64,000 nucleotides of DNA from Alopecurus myosuroides (taxonomy: Eukaryota; Streptophyta; Magnoliopsida; Poales; Poaceae). The stretch covers positions 238,216,376-238,280,375 of the forward strand of contig CM054062.1 in assembly GCA_028641055.1 (NCBI GenBank). The letters run 5' to 3'. The notes under the pieces were generated by a model. That model was not told the origin of the DNA. It saw nothing but the letters and a program-made list of their open reading frames with translations, and searched no databases. Below, in pieces: positions 48,109 through 60,590 of this stretch (position 1 is its first letter; the number at the start of each line of letters is the position of its first letter). The position numbers and the translations under genes were made by a program.

Positions 48109-48268
48109 CATGGCGGCCACGCAACGGGCAACATGGGGATGGCGATGGCGGGTGATCCGGAGGAGACAACAGACGCACCCGTGTCTGGATGGTGCAATAG
48201 AAAGAGAAGGCAGGGACACAGCTGGACTACATTTTGACGGCGCATGCCTTACAGGCCACATCGAACTG
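48109..48268 (+). pseudogene. Exon-like fragment of unknown gene
   Basis: Begins after CCCTAG and ends before GTAAAT. In one frame it reads GNMGMAMAGDPEETTD, in another MAATQRATWGWRW. It lies after a C/T-rich stretch (47820-48070) that looks like a 5' UTR. Not recognised as a known protein. Confidence 0.35.
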
Positions 48269-49228
48269 GTAAATCCTGGACACAGCTCTTCACCTTTGAA
48301 CTCTGGGTCCTCAGTAATTCGCATGTCTCTGGTTCATATTGTTAGGCGACAGGGAGGTGATGAATTGCTTGTGGTCATACCAAGCTGTAAAAGTTTTTTC
48401 TTAGTAGGAGGGTCAATACAAGCTGATGTCATGAAATTACCATTGAACACTGTAAATATTCACCTTCAGCATCTAAACAAATTATTATCTGCAACCACAC
48501 ACATAGATAATGGCTGTGTATGTATGTGATGGATGGTCAGAGGGCTTAATCGCCATTCCTCTCAGAAATCCACTTCTGACCGGCAATCCCATTTATTTGG
48601 TTTTGCTGGTGCAGCTACAAGGAAGACATGATTGAGTTGTTTGCTCTAATTTGTTTCCTTATGCTGCTAATTTCTGATTTTAGGATTGGTTCTAATTATC
48701 TCTTTTGATTGTTCCAACTCTCAAAGTAAAAATTATATGATGCAAGTAGACAGTGGCTGGAATAATAGGAAATTCACTTAATTGTGGAAAAATACAAGTA
48801 CATAATTTTAGATGTGACGATTTACTCATGAGAGGATATTCGTTTATTGTTCATACAGTATTTCTCAAGTTAAATATGTTTTGGTACTTGCAGCTGTAGG
48901 GGTGTTGTTTGATGGACATATCCGCTATCCAAAGGGCACATGAATTACGAGAGTTCATATTCAGGTTCATTGATTTCCTCATATCGCTAAAGATAAGTGT
49001 TATTTGTGGTTTTGAGTATCAACATGCTCACTTCTTAGCATGCTTCTTCAATCCTATTATAAACATGTCTGTGCTGATAGTTATAGAGATAATAATCTAT
49101 GGCAAAGTTCTTTGTTCTGCACTGTGTTAAGACTGTAGGGGCCATTTAGAAAAGGTTACGTTGTATGAGAATTTTGTGTGTTCACATCAGAGGATATGTT
49201 GGAGCTTTTATTTCCATGTATTATGCAG

Positions 49229-49299
49229 GTTCGGTTCAGTCTAATGGGAGTTCTTATGTGGTCCCACTCCATGACTATGAGGCCTTCAACTCCGCCGAG
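49229..49299 (+). pseudogene. Exon-like fragment with splice borders
   Basis: 71 bp between TATGCAG and GTACCG. The open frame gives SVQSNGSSYVVPLHDYEAF and NSAE. Source gene not recognised. Confidence 0.35.
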
Positions 49300-50179
49300 G
49301 TACCGCCATTCCTAATGTCATGTTGATTGACGCAGTTTTGATGGTCAGGCTCTGTAGAGAACCGGCGAGACATAAAAGCTCTCATCATACTTTGGCACCT
49401 TGACAATGAATTATTTCTTTCTCTCTTTGCTACACTCGAAGAGACGGTTCAAGTGGCAACCGAGAGGAGAAGCAGCAGGAGGCGTTACACCTAGCTTATC
49501 TACAAGTTCCCATGCATTTTCTCGAAATCGTGTTCAGTTTAAAGATTTAACTGCTTTGACATATAGTTCTGCAATTGCTTGGAAGCAGACATTGGAATAT
49601 TGAGATGCATTTTCTCGAATTAGCCTGTCAGCAAACATACAGGCTAGGAACCTGAAGCTTTGGACACACACCGAACCAATTTTGTATTATTAATATTAAT
49701 TAATTAATGTGAAAGCACATTGAACCTCGAGAATTAGTAAACACAAGGACTACTTCGTGGACATGATACACATCCTCTATATTCTAACTACAATTCTGAT
49801 ATGTGTCTGTTTATTTGAGTTCCATAATTATTTCTTACGCTTGTTCATACAGTATGTCAAGACAACCTTTCTGGTACCGACGGTAATAGGGAAACGGTAC
49901 GAGTTACATATGACGTACATTAATTCCTTGGATGTCGTCCAAAGCGCAAGTTAACGACAGTTCCATGAGTAGCCTGTCATCATGGTGTTCGATGTCGCCT
50001 TGATCATATCTCCTAAATCACGATATTGCTCGAACTCTAGACTCTTACTATATTTGTTCAGATATGCGCATATCTATCTAGGACTTACGTGCAAAATCAG
50101 ATCCGTAATGTGGCATCGGTTATATGAACCGTTGACAGCAATTGTGTCTGTATCACTAAAAATTCAATTAAAATGGTCG

Positions 50180-50209
50180 GGCGCGGCAAAGCGCGCCTTT
50201 ATGGTCTAG
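50180..50209 (+). terminator. Helitron-type 3' hairpin and CTAG end
   Basis: Stem GGCGCG / CGCGCC, loop GCAAAG, 8-nt spacer, CTAG. In Helitrons this marks the stop of rolling-circle transfer. Confidence 0.5.
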
Positions 50210-51086
50210 TACAATTGATAAGAAGGAGTTCTTGTCACATGGAAAATAATTGAGCAAGATTCATGTGTTTTGACACATGATGAGCATCATTGAAATTGAG
50301 ATTTCTAAGTCATGTTTCCATGCTATGTACACAACCAGATGAGTCCTATGCTATAAAATGTTATAGTAGGATAATTCATATGATGATTAGACAACAGTGG
50401 GAGAGATCCTTGTGTCATTTTACAAATGCTAAGGATATGTTTTCCTATATAGTAATGACAAAATAATAGTTGTAATATGTTACACTAATAGTCTTGTCAT
50501 TTATTCAAGTAATTTTATCTCAATTAAAATATGTGATGAAGGGTAGCACAATAGGATGGAAGAAAGTTCCATGATGGATTTGAAAGAGTTTCAAAATTAA
50601 AATATTGTGACAGATACTACAACAAAGGCTAAAGTATATCGTTGTGTTGACAACTAATTATAAGCGTATTTTGTGTCAAGGAGTTCTTTATTGAACTTGG
50701 TGAATTTCCAAGAATGCTGAAACTATGAAGCTACATTTTCACAATGTTAGTAACATCAGTTTAAGCTGAGGAATTAAGGTATCACCGAAACTTGGTGAGT
50801 TTCCAAGAATGCTAACACTATGAAGCTACATTTTCACAATGTTAGTGACATCAGTTTAAGCTGAGGAATTAAGTTTTCACGAATTGACTATATATATACA
50901 AAGCCATCTCATTAGAGAATGAGTGATGCGTGTAGACGCAAAGAACATGCAAATACAATAGGACCTGAACAGTTCAGATCTTTTTGATGATGTTTACCGC
51001 ATGCGAAGCATGGTAATAACACTGGTACGCCATATGTGTTAAAGTGCTTACAGACTAGATTATTGACTCTAGTGCAAGTGGGAGAC
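50210..51086 (+). pseudogene. 3' part of the BARE/Angela-like internal region
   Basis: No readable RNase H. A 95-bp tandem repeat (50695-50789 and 50790-50884) and the polypurine tract at the end. Position is that of the RNase H and 3' UTR. Confidence 0.55.
50695..50884 (+). repeat. 95-bp tandem repeat, two copies
   Basis: Two copies of ACTTGGTGA(A/G)TTTCCAAG... to TTAAGCTGAGGAATTAAG, with a few base differences. Confidence 0.85.
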
Positions 51087-52756
51087 TGAAGGGAATATGC
51101 CCGAGAGGCAATAATAAAATGGTTATTATCGTATTCCTTGTTTATGATGAATGTTTATTTCTCATGCTAGAATTGTATTAACCGGAAACGTTGATACATG
51201 TGTGCTTAATAAACAAACAATGGTTCCTAGTAAAGCCTCTCTTTTAACTAGCTCGTTGATTAATAGATGATCAAGGTTTCCTGATCATGAACATTGGATG
51301 TTATTAATAACGGGGTCATGTCATTAGAAGAATGATGTGATGAACATATACCCAAAGATAATATAGCAATGCGATCAAGTCATTTAGTTTACATTGTTAT
51401 ATCAAACATACGAAGTAACTTATTCCTTAGACCATGAGATCATGTCAATCACTGATACCGGAAGAGTGCTTTGATGGCATCAAACGTCACACCGTAACAG
51501 GGTGACTATAAAGGTGTCGTTAAGTATTCGTAAAGTATTAGTTGAGGATCATGGATCAAGAGTGGGATTTGTCCATCCAAATGACGGAGAGATATACTCT
51601 GGGCCCTCTCAGTGATATCACATCGAAACCGCTTGCAAGCACGTGATATGATCACAAAGGATGTTATATCACGGGAACGAGAAAAGAGTACTTGTCGGTA
51701 ACGAGATTGAACAAGGTATGGTTGATACCAATGATCGAATCTCGGACAAGTAAAATATCGCGAGACAAAGGGAATAGTTCACGGCGTTGTTGGTTCACAC
51801 GATCACGAGAGTCATCGTTGAATATATAGGAGTCATCACGGATCTCCAGATCCCGCTGTTGATTATTGATCGGAGAGGAGTCTCGATCATGTCTATCTTA
51901 TTCGCGAACCGTAGGGTGACACACTTAAGGTTCGATGACGCATTTGAGAGGATACGGAATATCAGAGAAAAGTTTGGACAGCACCGAAATTGTTTCGGGG
52001 AATATTGAAATAGTCACCGAAATTGTTTCGAGTAATTTTGAAATAGTTCAAGGGGATTCTTATCAAATGGTTGTTAATAGATTTAACAACTAACTCAAGG
52101 GGTTATATGTTAATGTTTGTTAATGGAATTAACAAATATTAAAATAAAGAAATAAAATTGTTTTATTTATTTATTAAAGAAAACCCTTGGGATTTTGAGT
52201 GGGAATTCATGGAAGAATGAGTGGGTTGAGTGGAGACTCCACTCACATGATGAGGGAGAGGTGGAGGCAGCCAAAAATTCGTGGCCGCCATCCCCTCCTA
52301 TAAAAGGAGGGGTGAGAGCTCCCTCTCCCCACACACACACTTGTGTCATCTCTTCCTCCCTCCTGCCGCTGCTCCACCACTTGTTCGTGCGCTTGGCGAA
52401 GCCCTGAGCAATGTTTTTCTCCACCACACCACGCCGTCGTGCTGCTGGAGTTCCGAGGGATCCTCTACTTCCGCGCCCCGCTGGAACGAGGGAACGGAGG
52501 TCGTCATCAACCGTACGTGTGACCGATCACGGATGCACCGCCGGATTGCGGTGCCATCTTCTCGCTATCGGGATCGGTGTGAGTACGACTACGCCAACAA
52601 CGAGATTTGATCTCGTACCACTTTGAGTCTTCGAGGGTATGTGTTCTCCTTAACCCTCTTGTTGCCCGTTGCACTTCGTCTCATAGATTAGATCTTGGCC
52701 TTTCGGGTATCTCTCGCGTAGGAAAATTTTTGTTTTCTATGCTACGTTCCCCTTCA
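51087..52756 (+). repeat. 3' LTR of BARE/Angela-like element
   Basis: 1670 bp, nearly identical to the 5' LTR, with its TATA hairpin at 52292-52312. Confidence 0.93.
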
Positions 52757-55700
52757 CTCATATAGTAGTTACTCCTTTCGTCGTGTTTTTAAACCTTGGA
52801 CTTGAACCGAAGGTCCCGGAATGTGCTGAATTGCGGTGGGTTGAATCATGTGGTCATAACCATGTGATGCTCATGCCATCAGTACAGGATGCTGACCTTT
52901 AACCCAAGTTCTGTTTCTTTGGATCCTGAGGAATCTGTTCTACCTCAGGATGGCTAGGTAATCTTAGCTCCAATAGCCATAGGTTTTCTCTAGGAATCAA
53001 AAGGGATCACGACAAGAGTGTTCTTTATGATTCTCATATCCTTGTTCTTGACTCTGCTATACCTCTCGTTTTGGCATGGGTTTTACAAAAGAGTATCACC
53101 CTGTGCATTCCCCATGATCTCTGGATTTCCGGAGCATGTTCTTAATCTGTAGATGCTTTCCTACTTTTGCCGATGGTTCGGACACTAAGTTGCATATGTG
53201 TGTTGGAGTTCCAATGCAGATGCTCCTGTTTTCTGTCAGAACATTCCACCTTGGAATGTCAGGAGAAACAAACTCCAGAACCTCATTCATCTTAAGAACC
53301 AGGTCAAAGTTTTGTAATTCACAGATTAAAGAAGTTTCATTAGCTTCTATTTTGTTCTACCTTAGGGTATCACACTCCTTTATATCAAGAGGTCGTATTG
53401 AGTTTCATGGCCTCACCGATGAAGTGATGCTCTTACACATTTTCACTCCCCCTTCCTCCAAGCTTGAATGCTTGAGATTGTTGGGTGTGCATTGATGTGT
53501 GTACCAGTTATTCCTAGCAATTCTTATTGCTTTGGAAAATCTAAGAAACATCTGTATCCTTCTTAGCATTATTGGTCACTCGGTCTCTATTTAAAGTTGA
53601 CGGTGTTACCAAAATCCGTTCATTCCTGTGCACATTCTTGGTCAGAGAGTTAGGTTCATGCTGAAGCTCTCAAGATCATATCGGTTGCTTTGGAGAAGCA
53701 ATATCCCTCTCAAAACTCCAAGACATACCGGTGGGTTGTGATATTCTGGGTGTCTTTCTAGAAGTATCACCAGGTTTGTTACCTGACCGTAGAACTACTC
53801 CTTTCTCCAAGAAACTATGCCAGACACCTTGGACTAGTTGGTTGAGCTTAAACAACATCTTGGAGAGTTGAAAGGCAAACGCTCTGCTTAACTCGATCCT
53901 TCGATAAGGGATGTCTAGTTCTTTTGGATGGAAGCAAGATAGTATCTCCGTTGTGGACATGCTATCTTTCCACCCTGGATTTGATTTGGACTATCGTCAA
54001 ATCGAGAAAAAAATCCAAGGACTGTCTTGATGGTGTTTTCACTCATGGTGTTTTGCCCAAGTACACCTTCATGTCCTCCAGTCTGACCAATACCTTGCCT
54101 TGTTCATATATCATATGAATCCCTCTGCATGGAGTATCTGGATAAGCCTGTTGTCGAGCCCAAGGATGACATACCCATTTATCCAAGTTGAAAGAGGTTC
54201 AAGTTGAACACTTGGCACTAAAATTGGAAACTTTTGAGAACCATCTTTGTGTCATCACGAAGCTGTGTTCTGGATGTTTGAAGTGACTTTCTCGGGTTCA
54301 TGTGCTTATGGTGAAAGTTGTCGCCGTGGGTCCGAGTAGAGTTTTCTTGTTCCTTCGGGAATAATCCCAAGTCAGTCATGCATGTGTGGTTTATTCTTGA
54401 GATGGTTGGTTGTTACCTCCATTTACTTGAACAAGTTTGCATCCACACTAAGCCACTGACTGATTATTCGTAAAAGAGAGGAAGTTTAAGAACTTTGTTA
54501 TCTTCGTGACCGTCTTCCCAACAAGGACTCCGATGTGTTTCATTGCAAGTAAACCATGTAGGTGCAACCGTCTTTTGCAAGTTGCTACTACATGATTTTC
54601 GCAATCTCACTCATCTTCTTGAGCTTGACATCGATTGTCCATGTCTTGAGAATCCAGCATATGTATCTCGTTGGTAACCGGTGCAATCTCTTAGATCATA
54701 TATATCGAGTCTGAGTTATCTATCCACTAACCAGAGCTGAATCTCAAGCAGCAACGATGGTTGGTGTTTCCTCAAGGGTATTGAATCAGGTCTTTCAAAA
54801 TCTGGCATGGTTGATGTTGTGGTTGACACAATTATCCGGAAGGTCTAATGTCATATCTCTTTGAATCCGTAAGAACAGCCACTCTCCGTGAGAATTCTTG
54901 TGTGGCTCATTCTCAACAAGTTTTCCTCACCGTTTTTCCAAACCGGAGTTTAACTTTCACCGATGACCTAATGAAGGCTTATGTAAGCTGGATATTGGTA
55001 TCGGGAACGTCAAGAAGACCTTGGAACTTACTATGTCCAATGTCTCTCTACCAAATCCTCCAAACCTCTCTTTCAGTGGAAACAAGTTCATCATGAGAAT
55101 CATCTCGTGGTGTTTTGTAACCGCCGTTGCTTTTTCAAGTTGTTTGTACTTGAAGTTCTGTTTTTCTCACACATTGTGTGAATTTGTCAGTTACTTCAGC
55201 CATGGGATCTTAACCATGTGGTAAACTTATTGCTACGTCAAATCCACCATAGGAAAAAGATTCCTTATTTTCTTCCGTTGTTTCAATCCTCGTTGGTTAT
55301 CCATTCTTATGGTGTGACCAAGAATACCTTCTTCATTTCGGTGTTCCAACGTCCGTTGGTTACTCATCCTCCGTTGTGAAATAACATTCCGATCTTTGAC
55401 AAAGATCTCGACAAACTTTGACGGAATGGAAGTTTCTTTACCTTCCGTTTCCACTCCGAAGAGTGAACATGATCCTGTGTCAAATTTTCTCCGAGGCACG
55501 AATTACAGTGTTTTCTCGTGTTCTCCCTCGTCTGTGGATATTATGTTTTGGTATCCAAGACAATCCTTTCCATCTTGGTAATCTATTTTGAAGAAACCTC
55601 GGTTCCATAAGTTGTCCAACCTTTCTCTTCTAGAAGGATTTAAAGTCTTGTGCAAAGCTCATATTCTAAATCCTTTCAGGAACCATCGTCCAAAACCATG

Positions 55701-55993
55701 AAACCTTCTATTATTCTCTCTGTTATCTTAATGTGTTTCATGCATGTTAACTCAAAAGTTCTTTATGAACATTCCTTTCATGAGTTAGCCATGAAATACT
55801 CGATCTTCGTGAAGATCATTTCCTAAGAGTTTCCCTCTTACCTAAGGTGTATCCGTTCAATACTTCATAATGCTATGGATCAACCTCTCCGAGAAGAGAA
55901 CCGTAAGGTTCGAGAAGATCGTTCAAAACCGGTGTTCCTTCTTTCTTCTCCTTCGGGAATCTCGGGACGAGATTCTTGTAAGCGGGGTAGATT
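52757..55993 (+). pseudogene. Second internal region, second piece
   Basis: Continues the first piece and is nearly the same as 34280-37539. A deletion of about 22 bp near 53790 and scattered base changes separate the copies. The RT remnant is at about 53960-54120. Confidence 0.88.
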
Positions 55994-58900
55994 TGTAACA
56001 TCCCAAATTTTGCAGACAAAGGGTTGATGTGTTGTGCTCATGTCATTCATGCATGAAACAAATTTGAACCAATTTAAAATTTTGAATTTTAAATGGACAT
56101 TGAGAAAATCCCACAAATACCACTTAAAGTGATCACCCAAAAGTTGTTTTTGAATCATTTTCAAGTTTGGAAAACAAAAACATGGTGAGGTTGGAAATTT
56201 TGTGAGGTTTCCAAAAATTATTTTTTCCAAATTTTATTCTTCCAAAAAGACCCAGAAAACATATTTCTCTTTGCTGTTTTAAAAGAGAAAAGGACCTTTT
56301 GGTGTTTTCCCAAAACTCCAGGGGGCTTTGTGCAAAGAAGGTTGTCTTCAACCTTTGACAGTAGGAGCACCTGTGTGTCTCCCATGCCGCCATCGATGCC
56401 ACGCAGCTGCCTGCGCCTCCCTTCGCGTGGACGACCTATCCTGGACGTCGTGGCTTCCCATCTCTCCTCCCATTCGCTCACGTACCCCCCTCCATCTCTG
56501 TATCTCCCCGGAGAACGACCTAACCCTAGTTAATGTACCGCCGCCGCCGGCGGATCGCCGTCGACTCCGGCCATCTCCGGCCCAACGGAAACCACCAGGA
56601 GGAGTGCCTCGTCCTCTTTTACCCCCCCTCCACCCACGCTTGCCGGGAAGCCTCCACCCGCCGAAATTTCCCATCGCTGTCCGCCATGGCCGCCGGCCTC
56701 CTCCGCGTGGTGCCGTCGATTGAGGCCCCCTCGAGCCTCACCGTCCCCTCCATTGGCTTCTGGTGAGCTAACGGTCCTCCCGGACCCTTCCGACCCCTCC
56801 CTCTCTCTCTGTAATGTCCCGTCGCCGGAACCCGTGGCCGCCGCCGCCCTTGCTCGTCGCCGACGAGGAATCCGGCGACCATATGGTCACCGGTTGCCAC
56901 CCCTAGACTCCCCACGAGATTCTCTCCCTCGTGGTGCAGTTTAATTTGCGTTTGGCGCGCAAATTGAATCAATTTCGAATGCAACTCTGAAGAACAGAGC
57001 ACTGTGATGTCCCAGTGACATCACAGTGACGTAATATCTCCCCTTTTGATAAATTCAGGAAATTCTAGAAAATGATTATATTGAAATAATTAATAACTTC
57101 TGTTTTATAGTTCAGAAAAATAAAAGTGAGGTACCAAATTGTTCATAAAAATATTCTCTATCCAAATATGTAATTTTCATACATGTTTGACAAAGTCCAA
57201 AAATGAGCATTTATTTAATGTTGTTAATTCATTTTAAATAGAAAAATAAGATTTTATTCACTAAAATTAGAAAATTAAAAGTTATATACCATTTTGCTCA
57301 AAATGACAATTGGAATCTATTTATGGTGTTTTCAAACCCATTTGAGCTTTAAAAATGGTACCTACTTTCATAATCGTCCGAATTGCCCCTCCGGGGTCTA
57401 TTTCGGACTAACTTCAGTAAAAATGCATAACTGACATGCGAACCCTAGCAAACCATCGAACATGTTTAGGGCTTTATTTCAGTGCATTAAACTGCTCATG
57501 CATACATATTGCGCATTGCATCGATGCCATGTGTTGATTGTTATTCTTCTTTTCGGTGTTGTTCCCCCCCCCCCCCTCAGTAGAACGTGACTCCGAAGAG
57601 AAGGACAGCAGTTCCATGACGAATACTTGATCTTAACCGACAAGTCAAGCACTTATTCCTGAAGACTTTATCTGGTTTTCTTATAACCAAGGCAAGCATA
57701 ACCTCTTATCTGCTCATATATGATTTCAAAGTGATTTGAATCTCATACTTTGCATTCGGTTCCAAACTATTTGATGTCAGTAGATAGAGTTCTCCTATAT
57801 ACTGCATAACCTAGATATCCTGATCCACTCCACCTAGCAGCTATAGGTTTGTTTGTGCGCGCTCCGCTAAACCTTGTGAGTCTTTCTTAGCCATGCCTAG
57901 TTGTGATCTGATACATCCGGTTGATGAATCTGGTCAGTGCGTGAATCTACTATGTTAGGTTGTTGCGATTTGATTTATCTTTGATAACCTGACTAATCAT
58001 GGCATGGATGTGAGGCCATAATGGGTTGTGGCGTTTTGTCCTGTTCATGCCCCTAGGAGCGAGTTCTCGCCTTCGAGCCAAGACTGAGCGTACAGCCACA
58101 CGTGGGCCGATGAACCCCGCCCGGCTAACTAACTTGTTTGACCTTATCCATGAGCCACATAGTTTGAGATTTCCATCTGCGTGTGATTCGGAAAATGTTT
58201 TCGAGAAAATTAGGTTGTGACCGGGACAAGTGATGGACGTACACGGATCTTGTTCCCGACTCACAGAACATGTGCCGTCAAGAGGTGGCCAACTCCCTGT
58301 TGACGGGGTGGCCCTGTTTGGGTTGACTCATGGATATGGTTCGACAAGGTAAAGGTCGGGAATCGACCACCCTCTCCCGGCACTTCCCGGACTAGTGTCA
58401 ACCCGGTGGCACTAAGAGTCGGTTGGTACGTGTGGGTAAAGTTGTACACCCCTGCAGGGTTAAATCTTTTTGAAAAGCCGTGTCTGCGGTTAAAGACGAC
58501 TTGGTGACGGATTCTGTGATCATAGACAACTTAAACATAATGATTAAAACTTGTTGATAACGAATGAAGGATGCCTCCTCGGAGATGCCGAGAAGGGTTA
58601 CCTTGTAGCATGAGGTAGTGGAACAACTGGAGGAGGTGATCTTTGAAGCACGAGGTGCTGAAATGATTTGGTGGATTAAAAAGATGATGATTTCAGTAGT
58701 TGAGTAGCTTTCTCATCTGTTTTCAAAACACTCCATGAGACGTGCTATTCCTCCCTCAACTTGGAAAACAAAGATGGCTTTACGCAAATAACCTTCATAA
58801 AACCCTTTCTGAAGATAGCAGATATATAATAGGTTAACTAAGTCTTGTTGAGTACCTCTCGTACTCAGGTTTGCTTAATTTTGGTTCAGGTGGAGTTCCT

Positions 58901-59567
58901 CACTTCAGTGGTGAATCAATGTGGACATCGACGAGTAGTTCGGGGTTCCCAGGTAGCAGCCTGGAATCTATGGGCTGGGACGTCGCCTTATGTAGCGGCC
59001 TCTTACGACTTTTGGTTCTTGTTGATTAGCAACATAATTTGCCTTCCGTTGTCTGATGTAATGTTGGTTCGTGTGACCTCTGTTTGTAAGCTATACTCTA
59101 GTAACACCTGGTTAATAAAGCTTCATGTTTAGAGTACTGCTTTGATCGGTTGTTGGTTTCGAGCTCATTATTATACATTTTTGGCTATGCCTGCATAGTT
59201 GTCGCAGTCGAGGGGTTGTGGAGCCGATGATCCATGTCCGAGCCCGCCTGTCGATGTGATCGGCCTAGGGCGAGGTAACCCCAGTAACCCTCGATTGTTG
59301 TTGCACTTTCTGGACACATAGCAGCTCTGTATAACTTTGGTCTCGTTCCTTCAGTTTCATCCGACTCGTGGATGCTTGGGTATACATATCTGGTTATGAC
59401 TAGCATGGACACAAGGAGTAGTAGACCGGGGATCCGGACTACGTGCCGATGAATCTGGTCTGCCTGCCGTTGTTTGTTGCGGCCGGGGCTGGTAACCCTG
59501 AAGCCCTTGTGAGTCCATTGCTAGGAGCACATGACAGTTTGTATATCTCTGGGTCCGGGGTCTGACA
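55994..59567 (+). repeat. LTR 3 of the tandem array
   Basis: 3574 bp, followed by the right TSD CCATG. Confidence 0.93.
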
Positions 59568-60563
59568 CCATGTTTAGATCTCGTGAGTTGCCTATCATGA
59601 TCGAGATTGATCTTATGTAAAATATTTTGTGTTTGCTGGGATCCGATGAATATTGAACTTATGCCAAGTTGATTATAGTCTTTATTTGCATATGCTATTT
59701 GTTATATTGCATGATTTCCGTTGCTAGTGGTTGCTCTAGCCAAGTAGTTGCTAGTGACTCCAAGAGGGAGTATTTATGCTTGATAGTGAGTTCATACCTC
59801 CTCACCACCTTGCTCAAGTGGCAGAAACGTGAAGGAGGAGGATGTGCTTTTGCCATTAGGGAGAAAACAACGGTGAGAGTGCCCGCATGCATAATCATTG
59901 CTTACATTACACACCTTGTTTAATGCAATTATATGTTGCTTGCAACTTAATACCTAAAGGGGGTTCAGATGATAACCTGAGGGTGGATTATTAGTCATAG
60001 ATGCAGATGGATTTAGTTCTATGTATATTGTTGTAATTCCCGCACTAAATATCATAGTAATCATCATGTTATATTGTGCACTATGGTGCAACCTCTATTT
60101 GTCAATTGCCCAGCTGTAATTTGTTCACCCAACATGTTATCTTTATGGAGAGACACCACTAGTGAACCTATGAACCCGGTCCAATTTTTCACACTGTTAA
60201 ACAAACCACAACAATTTCCTGCTTTCTTTACTTACTGCAAGCATACATTATTTTCAACACTATACGTCTAATCTTTGTTTTCAGCAAGACCGGTGAGATT
60301 GACAACCTCACTGTACCATTGGGACAAAGTATTTTGGTTGTGTTGTGTGCAAGTTCCACGTTGTTGGTGACACAAGTGAAGCGCCATCACCACCGTCAGT
60401 GGCATCAATCTTCCGAAGATCCTCTTCCTCCTACTGGATTGATAACCTTGGTTCTTAACTGAGGGAAGTTCTTACCGCTACACTCATCACACCCTCCTCT
60501 TTGGGTTCCCAACACGCCATCACAAGCAGCAAGAATTCCTAGCACCATCCAGGCGTAGCATCA
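59568..60563 (+). repeat. Athila-like 5' LTR, second piece
   Basis: Continues after the second CCATG (59568-59572) and ends GCATCA, nine bases before the primer site. Confidence 0.8.
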
Positions 60564-60572
60564 AATAATTTC

Positions 60573-60590
60573 TGGCGCCGTTGCCGGGGA
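60573..60590 (+). other. Primer binding site, tRNA-Asp type
   Basis: TGGCGCCGTTGCCGGGGA, the sequence typical of Athila-type Gypsy elements. Confidence 0.88.

Larger units (their letters stand above)
47530..50209 (+). mobile_element. Helitron-like insert with exon-like gene fragments
   Basis: The right end has a perfect 6-bp stem GGCGCG / CGCGCC (50180-50185, 50192-50197), then TTTATGGT and CTAG (50206-50209), followed by T. That is the usual 3' end of plant Helitrons, which insert between A and T and leave no TSD. The insert interrupts the RT remnant (last readable to about 47510) with sequence unlike the Copia: UTR-like, C/T-rich and exon-like stretches. The left end (TC after A) could not be fixed; 47530 is approximate. 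No Rep/helicase is present, so it would be non-autonomous. A Mutator-like capture element is a less likely alternative, since no inverted ends or TSD are seen. Confidence 0.5.
41633..52756 (+). mobile_element. BARE/Angela-like Copia element, coding region dead
   Basis: Two 1670-bp LTRs (41633-43302 and 51087-52756) with ends TGAAGGG / CCCTTCA, primer site TGGTATCAGAGC at 43304, polypurine AAGTGGGAGAC before the 3' LTR, and TSD CTCAT (41628-41632 and 52757-52761). The uninterrupted target can be read in the first internal region near 34280. LTR text (GGGAATATGCCC(G)AGAGGCAATAATAAAATGG) resembles BARE/WIS/Angela. By eye only one LTR difference was found (43156 versus 52610 region). The internal region keeps only shreds of pol and a Helitron-like insert, so it cannot move by itself. 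Confidence 0.93.
30197..59567 (+). mobile_element. Gypsy-like tandem array: LTR-internal-LTR-internal-LTR
   Basis: Three direct LTR copies (30197-33765, 37540-41113, 55994-59567; 3569, 3574 and 3574 bp) alternate with two copies of the same internal region (33766-37539 and 41114-55993). The second internal copy is interrupted by a Copia element. The whole array is flanked by one TSD, CCATG (30192-30196 and 59568-59572), and no TSD lies at the inner LTRs. Both internal parts have a tRNA-Met primer site and the same decayed Gypsy RT. PPT GCGGGGTAGA precedes each LTR start. This is a single insertion that gained an extra unit by recombination, not three insertions. Confidence 0.92.

Noticed and set aside
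48110..48529. 139-aa ORF as an independent gene
   Set aside because: It lies inside the Helitron-like insert and runs through a probable splice donor; better seen as captured fragments.
30197..59567. Reading the array as three independent insertions or two adjacent elements
   Set aside because: The inner LTRs are shared by neighbouring internal regions and have no TSD; only the outer ends carry CCATG.
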